From positions 2,790,001-2,854,000 of the forward strand of contig NZ_CP096882.1 of NCBI RefSeq assembly GCF_023273875.1: DNA of 64,000 bases, in the 5' to 3' direction. A model generated the notes under the pieces. The model was not told the origin of the DNA. It saw only the letters and a list, made by a program, of their open reading frames with translations, and made no database searches. How positions within the stretch are numbered: position 1 is the first letter of the stretch; each line of letters begins with the position of its first letter. The translations under genes were made by a program, and so were the position numbers. The DNA comes from Pseudarthrobacter sp. SSS035. Lineage in GTDB: Bacteria > Actinomycetota > Actinomycetes > Actinomycetales > Micrococcaceae. This document shows, in pieces, positions 25,184 through 34,200 of this stretch.

Positions 25184-25891
25184 ATGCGTACGCACCAACT
25201 TGTCCTGACCTGGATCGAAAAGCAGCTCTCCGACGGACAGCTGAGTGTGGGCGGACGCCTGCCCGCGGAACGGACGCTCGCCGAGCAGCTGGCGGTGTCC
25301 AGGACTTCGGTGCGGGAGGCCATCCGGATCCTGGAGGCCATGGGCGTGGTCCGGGCCGGGGTTGGCTCCGGCCCGGAAGCGGGGACGGTGGTGATTTCGG
25401 ATCCGACGGCGGCGCTCGGCTCCGCGCTGCGGCTCCACGTTGCCACGCAGCATCTGCCCGTGTCCGACATCGTGGAAACGCGCATCCTGCTGGAGACCTG
25501 GGCGGCTGCCCGGGCCAAGCCCGACGCTCCGGAGCTGGACCTGGCCGCCACGCTCCTGGGCGAGATGGACGCCGTCGAACGCGTTGCCCGGACAGCGGAT
25601 GACTTCCTGGCGCTGGACATCCGGTTCCATCTGGCCCTCGCGGGCGCCGCCGGCAATGCCGTGGTCAGCGCCATGATGGGCTCGCTGCGCGAATCCATCC
25701 AGGGCTACACGGCCCGGTTTACGGCCAATCTCCCGGACTGGGATGCCACGGCATCGCGCCTGCAGGCGGAGCACCGGGAGATTCTGGCCGCCATCAGGAA
25801 CGACGACGGCGCGCGTGCGGCCGCGCTGGTGGCTGCCCACATCGAGGGGTACTACCGCGCGGGAGGGGTTGGGCGCCCGGCGGGCGGCTGA
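25184..25891 (+). CDS. GntR/FadR-family regulator (LldR-like)
   Basis: This is a 235-residue repressor. The N-terminal winged helix (LSVGGRLPAERTLAEQLAVSRTSVREAIRILEAMG) is followed by an all-helical FCD effector domain whose His-containing motifs (ALDIRFHLALAGAAGN, AEHREILAAI, AAHIEGYY) form the usual metal/ligand pocket. The divergent lldD gene and the two operators between them suggest control of lactate oxidation. The ATG at 25184 is chosen because an earlier in-frame ATG at 25151 lies inside the second operator. Confidence 0.9.
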   Translation: MRTHQLVLTWIEKQLSDGQLSVGGRLPAERTLAEQLAVSRTSVREAIRILEAMGVVRAGVGSGPEAGTVVISDPTAALGSALRLHVATQHLPVSDIVETRILLETWAAARAKPDAPELDLAATLLGEMDAVERVARTADDFLALDIRFHLALAGAAGNAVVSAMMGSLRESIQGYTARFTANLPDWDATASRLQAEHREILAAIRNDDGARAAALVAAHIEGYYRAGGVGRPAGG

Positions 25892-25903
25892 CGGCGGATC
25901 GAC

Positions 25904-25952
25904 ATGGCAGTTCGCGGCAGTGTCAGCGAACAACACTGCCGCGAACTGCCAT
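25904..25952. terminator. Perfect 20-bp hairpin between convergent genes
   Basis: Two 20-base arms (25904-25923 and 25933-25952) are perfect inverse complements around a 9-base loop. The hairpin is centred between the convergent FadR-type and LacI-type genes and probably ends both transcripts, although no T-run is present on either side. Confidence 0.7.
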
Positions 25953-25974
25953 CTCGCGGAGGGAACCGGGCAAC

Positions 25975-27009
25975 TCAGCCGTGGGCCGCAGTTCGTGGAG
26001 CCTTGGCGGGGCCGCTGCTGGCCCGGATTTCCAGGCGCGGCTGGTACCGGCTGCCTGGGGCGTCGTGGTCTTCCTTGCGGATGAGTGCCCGCAGTTCACG
26101 CCAGGCCTGGCCACCGAGCTCGGCAATGGGAACCGCCGCGGTGGTCAGAGTGGGTGTGGTGTAGCGGGCGAACGGGATGTCGTCGAAGCCGGTGACGGAG
26201 ATGTCGCCCGGCACGTCAACGCCGCGCTCGTGCAGGCCGCTCATCAGGCCCATGGCCACGAGGTCGTTGAAGGCCAAGATGCCGGTGGCGCCGCTGGCCA
26301 GGACCGAGTCCACTGCCCCGTGGCCGGTATCGAAGTCCGAGCCGCCGTCGAGCATGGTGACGTCCACCTGCGGGTGCCGGGTTTTGAACGCCTCCAGGCC
26401 CTCGAGCCGGAGGCCGTTGGAGGCGCTGCCTGCCGGGCCGGCCAGGAAGGCCAGGCGTGTATGGCCGAGGCCCACCAGGTACTCGGCGAGGTCCTGGACC
26501 CCCCGCCCGTAGTCCACCACGAGGCTGGGAATCCCGGCAGCCGCCGTCGTCCGGTTGATCAGGACCAGCGGGTGCAGCGACGGCGCGATTTCCTCGAGCT
26601 CGGCGTCGCTCATGCGCGGGGCGCAGAGCACCAGGCCGTCGCAGCGCCGGCGGGCCTCGCCGGCCAGGATGGCTTCCTCGCTGGAGACTTCGAAGGAATC
26701 GGCAATCAGGACGCGGTAGCCGTCCTCCGCCGCAGCCCGGCTCAAGCCGCGCAGGATCGCCTGGAAGGTGGGGTTGGCAAGGTCCGGCACCACAATGCCG
26801 ATGGTGTCCGTTTTTCCCAGCGCGAGGCTGCGACCCACGGGATTGGGCTGGTATTTGAGCTCGACGGCGGCCGCCCTCACCCGTGCCGCGATGTCCGGGT
26901 CCACGGTGAAGTTGCCGTTCATGACGCGCGAAACAGTGGCGTGCGAAACCCCTGCCTTCACGGCAACGTCCGCAATGCCGATCCTGCCGGTTGCCGATTT
27001 CCTGGCCAT
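25975..27009 (-). CDS. LacI-family transcriptional regulator (candidate uronate operon repressor)
   Basis: This 344-residue protein has the LacI N-terminal helix-turn-helix and hinge (IGIADVAVKAGVSHATVSRVMNG, then VELKYQPNPVGRSLA) and a sugar-binding PBP-like domain ending with DIPFARYTTPTLTTAAVPIAELG. The ATG at 27009 has GAAAGG upstream. The gene is divergent from the five-gene uronate operon. The palindrome GGAAACCGGTTTCC, 68 bp upstream of its start, may be its own operator, and AGAAAGCGCTTTCT-type sites lie nearer the operon. It is the best candidate to read those sites, but any of the three LacI proteins in the window could do so. Confidence 0.92.
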   Translation of the reverse strand: MARKSATGRIGIADVAVKAGVSHATVSRVMNGNFTVDPDIAARVRAAAVELKYQPNPVGRSLALGKTDTIGIVVPDLANPTFQAILRGLSRAAAEDGYRVLIADSFEVSSEEAILAGEARRRCDGLVLCAPRMSDAELEEIAPSLHPLVLINRTTAAAGIPSLVVDYGRGVQDLAEYLVGLGHTRLAFLAGPAGSASNGLRLEGLEAFKTRHPQVDVTMLDGGSDFDTGHGAVDSVLASGATGILAFNDLVAMGLMSGLHERGVDVPGDISVTGFDDIPFARYTTPTLTTAAVPIAELGGQAWRELRALIRKEDHDAPGSRYQPRLEIRASSGPAKAPRTAAHG

Positions 27010-27077
27010 GGCCCTGCCTTTCGTAAGTCCCGGTCCCCGTGATTACCGGCGCCCGTGGGACAGCATACAACGCTCTC

Positions 27078-27091
27078 GGAAACCGGTTTCC
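27078..27091. promoter_or_regulatory. LacI-type palindrome upstream of the LacI gene
   Basis: GGAAACCGGTTTCC is a perfect 14-bp palindrome with the central CG step and AAAC/GTTT flanks usual for LacI-family operators. It lies 68 bp upstream of the LacI start codon, so autoregulation is likely. Confidence 0.65.
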
Positions 27092-27147
27092 ATTCGTTCG
27101 GCGCGCCGGATGATGGCTGCGCCGCCGCAGAAACGGGCCTTTCAGCC

Positions 27148-27240
27148 AGAAAGCGCTTTCTCTTAGAGAGGATAAGGGTTGACGGGACCGCGCGTCTATT
27201 GATAGAAATCATGTAGCGGCACTGAGAAAACGCTTTCTCA
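27148..27240 (+). promoter_or_regulatory. Uronate operon promoter flanked by two LacI-type operators
   Basis: The perfect palindrome AGAAAGCGCTTTCT (27148-27161) and the related dyad TGAGAAA-ACGC-TTTCTCA (27223-27240) lie 77 bp apart centre to centre. Between them is a promoter with TTGACG (27179-27184) and TAGAAA (27203-27208), spacer 18. One operator is upstream of the -35 and the other lies at about +8 to +25, an arrangement that would allow repression with DNA looping. Confidence 0.75.
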
Positions 27241-27374
27241 CCTGCCGCAGCGACTTCCGGACCACGGTCCATAGCAGCACGCGTTCCAAGCACTACAGTC
27301 CAGAGCACCACAGCCCAGCGCACCACCAGCGGCCGCAGCGCGGCCGAGTATTGAAGCCTTCGAAAGGGACCCTC

Positions 27375-28799
27375 ATGGTCAACACAGCCGAATCGAGTTC
27401 TGCTACCGCTGCCTTCACGTCCGCTCCGGAGCCAGGAGCGCGCACCAAGGCCCGCATCGCCCTCATCGGCACCGGTGGCCGCTCCGAGATGTACATCCGG
27501 GCCATCTTCGGCAAGCACTCCGATACCGCGGAACTGGTGGCTTTCTCCGACGTCAACCCCGGCCGCGTGGAGTTCTACCAGAAGCTCATCCAGGAACTCG
27601 GTGCGCCCGGACCTGTCGCATCCTTTGCCCCAGCCGACCTCACCGCCTTCATCCAGGCCAACAACATCGACCGCGTTGTGGTGACCACGCCGGACTACAC
27701 CCACGCGGACTACATCGTGGAGGCACTCGAGGCGGGCGCCGACGTCGTCGTCGAAAAGCCGCTCACCATCGACGCCGAAGGCTGCCGCCGCATCACCGAG
27801 GCCGTTGCAGAAACCGGCCGCAACGTGGTGGTCACCTTCAACTACCGCTACTCACCGCGCAACAGCGCCTTGAAGGAAATCATCCAGAGCGGCGTGATCG
27901 GCAAGGTCACCTCCATCGACTTCAGCTGGGTCCTGGATACCGTCCACGGCGCTGACTACTTCCGCCGCTGGCACCGCGAAAAGAAGAACTCCGGCGGCCT
28001 GCTGATCCACAAGGCATCCCACCACTTCGACCTGGTCAACTGGTGGATCAACGACGTCCCGGAGCGCGTGTTCGCTTCCGGTGGCCTCAAGTTCTATGGC
28101 GACAAGAATGCGGCCGAGCGCGGCCTGGGTCCCCGTCCGGAACGTGGAACGCCCGACGCCGGTACTCCCGCCGCCGCCGAAAAGGATCCGTTCGCGCTGG
28201 ACCTGCGTGGGGATGAGCGCCTGAAGGCCCTCTTCCTGGACAACGAGCACTACGACGGCTACCGCCGTGACCAGGACGTCTTCACCGGCGGCATCACCAT
28301 CGAGGACAACCTGGCACTCGTGGTGGAGTACCAGGGCGGCCCGCGCCTGAGCTACTCCCTGAACGCCCACAGCCCGTGGGAAGGCTACCGCGTGGCCGTC
28401 AACGGCACCGAAGGCCGGGCCGAACTTGAAGTGGTGGAACGCGCCGCCGTCCTCAACAGCACGGACAAAAAGACCGTGGTGGACCCGAGCGCCACCCCCA
28501 TCGAGGAGGAAGACGCCGTCCGCCGCAACGGTGAACGCCTGGTGGTCCAGCGCCACTGGGAGGCAGCCTACGAGGTGCCCATCCTTAACGGCGAAGGCGG
28601 CCACGGCGGCGGCGACGACCTGCTCCTCTCCGACCTCTTTAACGGTCCCGGCGAGGACCCGCTGGGCCGTCCGTCCGGCTACCTCGACGGCCTCCGCTCC
28701 GTGTCCGTGGGCATCGCCGGCAACCTGTCGCTGGAGTCCTCCCTTCCCGTCCGCATCGAGGATCTCCACCTCGGCGCAGACCTTCGCCGCGACGCCTAG
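27375..28799 (+). CDS. Gfo/Idh/MocA-family oxidoreductase
   Basis: This 474-residue NAD(P)-dependent protein has a Rossmann domain near the N-terminus (RIALIGTGGRSEMYIRAIFG), the family EKP motif (GADVVVEKPLTIDA), and a C-terminal alpha/beta domain with the KASHHFDLVNWW motif that carries catalytic residues. It is longer than the usual 330-400 residues, with a low-similarity insert around residues 230-300. It is the first gene of the uronate operon and may oxidise, epimerise or hydrolyse a substrate feeding it; its reaction cannot be assigned. It resembles the Gfo/Idh protein at 48071-49264. ATG 27375 is preceded by GAAAGGGA. Confidence 0.9.
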   Translation: MVNTAESSSATAAFTSAPEPGARTKARIALIGTGGRSEMYIRAIFGKHSDTAELVAFSDVNPGRVEFYQKLIQELGAPGPVASFAPADLTAFIQANNIDRVVVTTPDYTHADYIVEALEAGADVVVEKPLTIDAEGCRRITEAVAETGRNVVVTFNYRYSPRNSALKEIIQSGVIGKVTSIDFSWVLDTVHGADYFRRWHREKKNSGGLLIHKASHHFDLVNWWINDVPERVFASGGLKFYGDKNAAERGLGPRPERGTPDAGTPAAAEKDPFALDLRGDERLKALFLDNEHYDGYRRDQDVFTGGITIEDNLALVVEYQGGPRLSYSLNAHSPWEGYRVAVNGTEGRAELEVVERAAVLNSTDKKTVVDPSATPIEEEDAVRRNGERLVVQRHWEAAYEVPILNGEGGHGGGDDLLLSDLFNGPGEDPLGRPSGYLDGLRSVSVGIAGNLSLESSLPVRIEDLHLGADLRRDA

Positions 28800-28829
28800 T
28801 CCGCCGCCCGAAATCCCAAAGGAAAAAAC

Positions 28830-29798
28830 ATGAGCAGGATCTTTGTCACCGGCGGCTCCGGCCGGCTGGGGCGCAGCGTTGTGGCGGGGCTCGCCGAAGC
28901 GGGCCACGAGGTCATCTCGGTGGACCGCGACGCCATCCCGGCGGACCAGCTGCCGGCCGGCGTTGTGCAGGAAACCGGCGACCTGCTGGCCCCGGGCGAG
29001 GCGTTGCGCCTCCTCCGGGAGACCAGCCCCGACGCCGTCATCCACCTCGCCGCGATTGCCGTTCCGTTCAGCGCGCCGGAGGACGTCATCTTCGCCACCA
29101 ACACCCGCATGGCCTTCGCCGTCATCAGCGCGGCCACGGAACTGGGGATCGGCAAGATCGTCACGGCCAGCAGCCCCACGGTGCTCGGCTACGGCTGCCC
29201 GGCGGGCTGGCTGCCGGACGGCTTCCCGCTGGATGAACGCAGCACGCCAAAGCCCTGGAACGCGTACGCGCTGTCCAAACTGATCGCCGAACAGACCGTG
29301 CAGATGTTCGCCGCGGCGCAGGGGGCGAAGATCCGCTACGCCGCCTTCCGGCCCTGCTACGTCATCTCACCGGAGGAATGGGACGGCGCGCCCACACAGC
29401 AGGGCCACACCCTGGCCGAACGCCTGGCCGATCCCGCACTGTCAGCGCCCGCGCTGTTCAACTATGTGGACGCCCGCGATGTGGCGGATTTCCTGGACGC
29501 GCTCCTGCAGAAGATGGACACCATCCCGAACGGGGAAACCTTCTTTGTGGGAGCCGCGGATGCCCTCGCCACGGCGCCCCTGGCCGAACTTATGCCCCGC
29601 TTCCTGCCGGGAAGCGAGGCCCTGGCCGCCGGACTGACCGGCACCAGCCCCGCCTTCTCCATCGCCAAGGCGGGTCAACTACTTGGCTGGGAACCCAAGC
29701 GCAGCTGGCGGACCGAGCTGAAGACCGATTCCACCCTCAACGACGAGACGTCCGCCCAGCTGGTCACAGCCGGAGCCGGATCCAAGGAGACATCATGA
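28830..29798 (+). CDS. NAD-dependent epimerase/dehydratase-family enzyme, probable uronate dehydrogenase
   Basis: This 322-residue extended SDR protein has the Rossmann motif VTGGSGRLGRSVVAGL, a Ser block (VTASSPTVLGYG) and the catalytic YALSK. Uronate dehydrogenases (Udh) belong to this superfamily and oxidise D-glucuronate or D-galacturonate to the aldarolactone. The assignment rests on context: the next three genes encode a KDG dehydratase-like enzyme, an enolase-superfamily dehydratase and a semialdehyde dehydrogenase, which complete the oxidative uronate route. It is longer than typical Udh (about 265 residues), so another sugar-acid substrate is possible. The stop overlaps the next start by 4 bases. 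Confidence 0.82.
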   Translation: MSRIFVTGGSGRLGRSVVAGLAEAGHEVISVDRDAIPADQLPAGVVQETGDLLAPGEALRLLRETSPDAVIHLAAIAVPFSAPEDVIFATNTRMAFAVISAATELGIGKIVTASSPTVLGYGCPAGWLPDGFPLDERSTPKPWNAYALSKLIAEQTVQMFAAAQGAKIRYAAFRPCYVISPEEWDGAPTQQGHTLAERLADPALSAPALFNYVDARDVADFLDALLQKMDTIPNGETFFVGAADALATAPLAELMPRFLPGSEALAAGLTGTSPAFSIAKAGQLLGWEPKRSWRTELKTDSTLNDETSAQLVTAGAGSKETS

Positions 29799-30700
29799 AA
29801 TTCGACGGCATACTGTTCTTCCCTGTCACCCCGTTCACGCCGGAAGGCACCGTTGACGTGGAGCTCCTCAAGGAGCACATCGGGTCGCGGCTTCCGTTCG
29901 GACCCGGCGGCATGTTTCCTGCCTGCGGCACCGGCGAATTCCACGCCCTGAGCATCGACGAGGTGCGCACCGTGGTGACCGCCGCCGTCGAGGTTGTAGC
30001 AGGCAAGGTTCCCGTGGTGGCCGGGGCCGGCGGACCCCTGGGCCACGCCCTGGCTGCCGCCCGGGTTGCCGAGGAAGCCGGCGCCGACGCACTCCTGGTC
30101 CTGCCGCCGTACCTGGTCGCCGGACCCACCGACGGCCTGGTGGCGTACATCGAGGCCGTGGCGGACGCCAGCAGCCTGCCGGTGATCGTCTACCACCGCG
30201 GCAACGCCAAGTTCACCGCCGCCTCCATGGTGCGCCTCGCGGCGAACCCCAAGGTGATCGGCTTCAAGGACGGGCTGGGCGATGTGGGCCTGGCCCAGGA
30301 GATCGTGTCCGCGGTCCGGGCCACGGGACGTGAGGACTTCGCCTTCTTCAACGGACTGCTGACCGCCGAACTGACCCAGGGCGCCTACCGCGGACTCGGC
30401 ATTCCGCTCTACTCCTCGGCGGCGTTCGCCATGGCACCGGAGATCGCCAAGGCCTATTACGACGCCTACATGTCCGGTGATGAGGACCGCCGCAACGCCC
30501 TGCTGGAGGGTTTCTACGCCCCGCTGGTGCGGCTGCGGGACCAGACCCCCGGCTTCGGTGTCTCGCTGGTCAAGGCCGGCCTGCGGCTGGGCGGACTTCC
30601 GGTCGGCCCGGTCCGGCCGCCGCTGGTGGACCCCACCGAGGACCAGCTGGTCCAGCTGAAGGCCATCCTGGCCAAGGGCTACGAGCTGGCCGGCCGCTGA
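29795..30700 (+). CDS. 5-dehydro-4-deoxyglucarate dehydratase (DHDPS superfamily)
   Basis: This 301-residue protein belongs to the dihydrodipicolinate synthase superfamily. The Schiff-base Lys is K158 in VIGFKDGLGD, and the catalytic Tyr is in LPVIVYHRGN. The N-terminal LFFPVTPFTPEG and GGMFPACGTGEFHAL blocks match the KDG dehydratase branch, which converts 5-keto-4-deoxyglucarate to 2-oxoglutarate semialdehyde plus CO2. It overlaps both neighbours (ATGA at the start, TGATG at the end), so the operon is tightly coupled. The neighbouring semialdehyde dehydrogenase is the expected next enzyme. Confidence 0.88.
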   Translation: MKFDGILFFPVTPFTPEGTVDVELLKEHIGSRLPFGPGGMFPACGTGEFHALSIDEVRTVVTAAVEVVAGKVPVVAGAGGPLGHALAAARVAEEAGADALLVLPPYLVAGPTDGLVAYIEAVADASSLPVIVYHRGNAKFTAASMVRLAANPKVIGFKDGLGDVGLAQEIVSAVRATGREDFAFFNGLLTAELTQGAYRGLGIPLYSSAAFAMAPEIAKAYYDAYMSGDEDRRNALLEGFYAPLVRLRDQTPGFGVSLVKAGLRLGGLPVGPVRPPLVDPTEDQLVQLKAILAKGYELAGR

Positions 30701-31809
30701 TGAGTGCGCCCGCGCTCGATTCCGTTAGGACCGCTCCGCTCATTACCGGTATTACCACCCGCCTCCTGACCGTCCCGCTGCGCCGCAGCTGGGGAGTGGA
30801 GGCACCGGAAAACCACGTGATCGTTACGGAGATCCAGACGGACGACGGCGGCGCGGGGCACGGTTTTTCGTGGACGCCCACCATCGGCCCGCAGGCCGTC
30901 AAAGCGCTCCTCGACTACGACATCGCGCCTTTCATTACGGGGCTGCCTGCCAATCCCGAGACGGTATGGGACTCGTTGTGGAAGCGGCTGCATGAGGCCG
31001 GCGGCGGGGGACTGACCACCATCGCGATGGCCGGCGTCGACCTTGCCCTCTGGGACCTCCAGGCACGGCGTGCCGGTACTTCAGTCACGGGCCTGCTGGG
31101 CCAGCGGCAGGAGTCCGCCGAAGTGTACGGCTCGGGGGTGAACCTGCACTACACGCTGGAGGAGCTGGTGGCCCAGACCGAACGCTGGATTGCCGCGGGC
31201 CACCGGGCGGTCAAGATCAAGGTGGGCAAGCCCGATATCCGCGAGGACGCCGAGCGCGTCGCCGCAGTCCGCTCCGTCCTCGGACCGGACCGGAAGCTTA
31301 TGATCGATGCCAACCAGCGCTGGGACCTGCCCGCCACGTTCAAGGCCCTGGACGTGCTCGCGGAGTACGGGCTGGAATGGCTCGAGGAGCCCCTCCGCGC
31401 GGACGACCTCTGGGCCTACCGCAGGCTGCGCAAGCATTCACCCGTGCCCATCGCCCTGGGCGAAAACCTGCACACCATCTACCGGTTCCGCGATTTCATT
31501 GAGGCGGAGGCGGTGGACATCATCCAGCCGAACATCATCCGGGTCGGCGGCATCACGCCCTTCCGGCGGATTGTGGAACTGGCCCGGACCAACAGCATCC
31601 GCGTGATGCCGCACCTGCTGCCGGAGCTGTCCGGGCAGCTGGCCCTTACCCTCGCGGAACCCACGCTGGTGGAGGACGTGGAAGACGCGTCCTTCGAACA
31701 GCTGGGCATCCTGGCCGGGCCCGCACCGGTCCGCTTCAGCAACAGCCGCCTCACGCTCACGGACCAGCCGGGGCTGGGATTCCGGTTCACCGAGAACCCG
31801 CAGGGCTGA
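30700..31809 (+). CDS. Enolase-superfamily (mandelate racemase-like) sugar-acid dehydratase
   Basis: This 369-residue protein shows the mandelate racemase/muconate lactonising layout: catalytic KIKVGK, metal ligands in MIDANQRWD, WLEEP and ALGENLH, and a C-terminal VMPHLLPELSGQ with the acid/base His. At the site that usually holds the Asp partnering this His the sequence reads QPNIIRVGG, so Asn replaces Asp. In this operon it probably dehydrates glucarate or galactarate to 5-keto-4-deoxyglucarate. Mandelate racemase-type epimerisation or lactone cycloisomerisation is also possible. The start ATG overlaps the previous stop by 1 base. Confidence 0.88.
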   Translation: MSAPALDSVRTAPLITGITTRLLTVPLRRSWGVEAPENHVIVTEIQTDDGGAGHGFSWTPTIGPQAVKALLDYDIAPFITGLPANPETVWDSLWKRLHEAGGGGLTTIAMAGVDLALWDLQARRAGTSVTGLLGQRQESAEVYGSGVNLHYTLEELVAQTERWIAAGHRAVKIKVGKPDIREDAERVAAVRSVLGPDRKLMIDANQRWDLPATFKALDVLAEYGLEWLEEPLRADDLWAYRRLRKHSPVPIALGENLHTIYRFRDFIEAEAVDIIQPNIIRVGGITPFRRIVELARTNSIRVMPHLLPELSGQLALTLAEPTLVEDVEDASFEQLGILAGPAPVRFSNSRLTLTDQPGLGFRFTENPQG

Positions 31810-31870
31810 CAGCTTGCAATCACGACTGACCGCAGACACGACACCTCCCGACGAAATACAGGTATCCCCA

Positions 31871-33322
31871 GTGACAACTGCAACCCTTTCCCTCTCCGAG
31901 CTCACGGCCGCCGCCACCCGGGCCGCCTCCGTCGCGGCCGCCGCGTCCGACGCCGAACGCGCAGGCTGGCTCAACGCCGTCGCCGACGCCCTGGACGCCA
32001 ACGTGGCCGAACTGGTGGAGATCGCCGATTCGGAGACCAGCCTCGGCACCGTCCGGCTGACCGGCGAGGTGGCCCGCACCTCCGGCCAGCTGCGGCTGTT
32101 CGCACGCGTGATCACCGAAGGCTCCTACCTCGAAGCCGTGATTGACCACGCGGACCCTAACGCCACCCCGCCGAAGCCGGACCTGCGCCGCATCCTGCGT
32201 CCCATCGGCCCGGTGGCAGTCTTTTCGGCCTCCAACTTCCCGTTCGCGTTTTCGGTGGCCGGCGGCGACACCGCGTCAGCCCTCGCCGTGGGCTCATCCG
32301 TGATCGTCAAGGCCCACTCGGGCCACCTGAACCTGTCCGAGCGGACGGCCGAAGTGGTCACCGAAGCCCTGCGTACCGCCGGAGCCCCGGAAGGCCTGTT
32401 CGCCCTGGTGAGCGGCCGAGAGGTGGGAACTGGCCTCGTGCAGGATCCCGCCATCAAGGCCGTGGGCTTCACCGGGTCCAGCCCCGGCGGCCGGGCGCTG
32501 TTTGACCTCGCGGTCTCGCGGCCCGACCCCATCCCGTTCTACGGCGAACTGGGCAGCCTGAACCCGGTGGTCATCACCGCGGCCGCGCTGGCGGAGCGCT
32601 CCGGCCAGCTCGCGGCCGGACTTGCCGCATCCTTCACTATGGGCGCCGGCCAATTCTGCACCAAGCCCGGCCTGGTCTTCATTCCGGCGGGGACGAGCTT
32701 CGCCGCACAGCTGGCTGAAGCCAGCAAGGACAAGCCGACAGCGGCCATGCTCACCACCAGGATCTCCGACGCGTACCCGGAGGGCCTGCGCAACGTGGCT
32801 TCGCTGCCCGACGTGACCATCGTCAGCGGCACCGCGGACCAGGACGCCACCCTCAACGGTGCCGCGCCCGTGGTGTTCTCGACCTCCGCCGCCAACGTCC
32901 TGGAGCGCCCGGACGAGCTGCTGGAGGAGTGCTTCGGCCCCACCACGATGCTGATCGAATACGCTGACCAGGATGAGCTTTCCGCGGTCCTGGCCACGGT
33001 TCCCGGCAGCCTGACCGCCACCGTCCACGCCAACCCGGGCGAGGACATTGCGGACCTGGTGGAGCAGCTGTCCGGCCTGGCCGGCAGGGTCCTCTTCGAC
33101 GGCTGGCCCACGGGCGTGGCAGTGAACTGGGCGCAGCAGCACGGCGGTCCGTACCCGGCCACCACGTCGCTGTTCACCTCGGTAGGCGCGACGGCGGTCC
33201 GCCGCTTCCAGCGCCCCGTCGCCTACCAGGATGCCCCCGAAACGGTCCTGCACCCGGCACTGCGCGAAAGCAACCCGCTGGGCATCCCGCGCCGCGTGGA
33301 CGGCGAGCTGGTTCTGCCGTAA
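31871..33322 (+). CDS. Aldehyde dehydrogenase, probable 2-oxoglutarate semialdehyde dehydrogenase (NADP+)
   Basis: This 483-residue aldehyde dehydrogenase has ASNFPFAFSVAGGDTASALAVG in the cofactor domain, ELGSLNPVVI, and the catalytic Cys263 in GAGQFCTKPG. This GQFCTKPG variant is typical of 2,5-dioxovalerate (KGSA) dehydrogenases at the end of the oxidative uronate and pentose routes. The final product would be 2-oxoglutarate. GTG 31871 is preferred because the preceding 19 codons look non-conserved, but TTG 31814 is in frame. It is the last gene of the operon. Confidence 0.88.
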   Translation: MTTATLSLSELTAAATRAASVAAAASDAERAGWLNAVADALDANVAELVEIADSETSLGTVRLTGEVARTSGQLRLFARVITEGSYLEAVIDHADPNATPPKPDLRRILRPIGPVAVFSASNFPFAFSVAGGDTASALAVGSSVIVKAHSGHLNLSERTAEVVTEALRTAGAPEGLFALVSGREVGTGLVQDPAIKAVGFTGSSPGGRALFDLAVSRPDPIPFYGELGSLNPVVITAAALAERSGQLAAGLAASFTMGAGQFCTKPGLVFIPAGTSFAAQLAEASKDKPTAAMLTTRISDAYPEGLRNVASLPDVTIVSGTADQDATLNGAAPVVFSTSAANVLERPDELLEECFGPTTMLIEYADQDELSAVLATVPGSLTATVHANPGEDIADLVEQLSGLAGRVLFDGWPTGVAVNWAQQHGGPYPATTSLFTSVGATAVRRFQRPVAYQDAPETVLHPALRESNPLGIPRRVDGELVLP

Positions 33323-33417
33323 CTGTTGCGCAGGAAGGTCGCTCGGCGAGAGTTTCTTCTTCGCCGCGGTTCTCGCACCGACGTAGTATTGCCTCAATGC
33401 TGGCTATTGGGGGCTTT

Positions 33418-33876
33418 ATGAGTATCCGACGTCTGACCTTCTGCGCAGTGGCCGGCCTTGGTCTGGGCCTTTCCGCATGCGCAATGCAGTCCGTTCCAGA
33501 AAGTAGGACAAGCCTTTCCGAGGCTCCCGCTGCACGTGACACGGCTCCGGCGACAGCGCAACGAACTGCCCCGCCCGTTGCTTGTTCAATACCGAATGAA
33601 TTCATGGTCGCCTGCGGTGCTTACAGAAGCGTCAGTGCATCCGGAACTATGGAGTGGGTCGCGGAGCGGCCAGTGACCCTGCACGTGGACCAGGTGCCGG
33701 GGTCGGTAGTCGTTTCTCTCACGACACCGTGCAACCCCATCTCGGCTCCGGCAGCAATAGGCTCCCAGACAATAACCATGGATTCCTCAAGCCTGGCGGT
33801 TGGAGCCAAGGGATGTGAAAGCCCCGAAAACGGCATGGAAACTTCGATTAGAGGCGGTAACAAATTGAACCCGTAG
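33418..33876 (+). CDS. Small putative lipoprotein, possibly truncated
   Basis: This 152-residue protein has a basic start (MSIRRLT), a hydrophobic core and the lipobox LSAC, so it is probably a lipoprotein. The rest has Cys residues and a beta-rich pattern (PVTLHVDQVPGSVVVSLTTPCN) faintly like META/HslJ domains. The in-frame TAG at 33874 is followed by 23 more sense codons (including ATIWLMNGND) before TGA, so the gene may have lost its C-terminal end to a nonsense change. GGGGG before ATG 33418 supports that start. Confidence 0.6.
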   Translation: MSIRRLTFCAVAGLGLGLSACAMQSVPESRTSLSEAPAARDTAPATAQRTAPPVACSIPNEFMVACGAYRSVSASGTMEWVAERPVTLHVDQVPGSVVVSLTTPCNPISAPAAIGSQTITMDSSSLAVGAKGCESPENGMETSIRGGNKLNP

Positions 33877-34200
33877 AGGGTTCGGCAAAGCGCCACCATT
33901 TGGCTGATGAATGGCAATGACGCGAACACGCCCATCATCAAAGCCTGACCTTTAGCCGCCTGGTTCCTACCCCTGATAGCCATGCACTGCGCCTAAAGGC
34001 GGCGTCAAGGACCACCCGGGAGCATCCACTCGGGAACGCATCGGTGCCCGTCCCCCCTCTCCTGGACGAGGTGCCGAAGCAAACGCTTAAAATACCCGGT
34101 TGGGGTTCCCCACCGGGACTCCGACGTGGGGAGCCAGCGATTGAATGGCTCGGTCCCATAACTGAGAGCAGCAGACAAATCAGCGTGAAAGACTCGCACA
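33877..34200. other. Gene-free stretch of 324 bp
   Basis: No convincing gene, RNA or regulatory element was seen here. The sequence is less GC-rich than its surroundings. Its first 70 bases could be the lost 3' end of the preceding lipoprotein gene. Confidence 0.5.
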
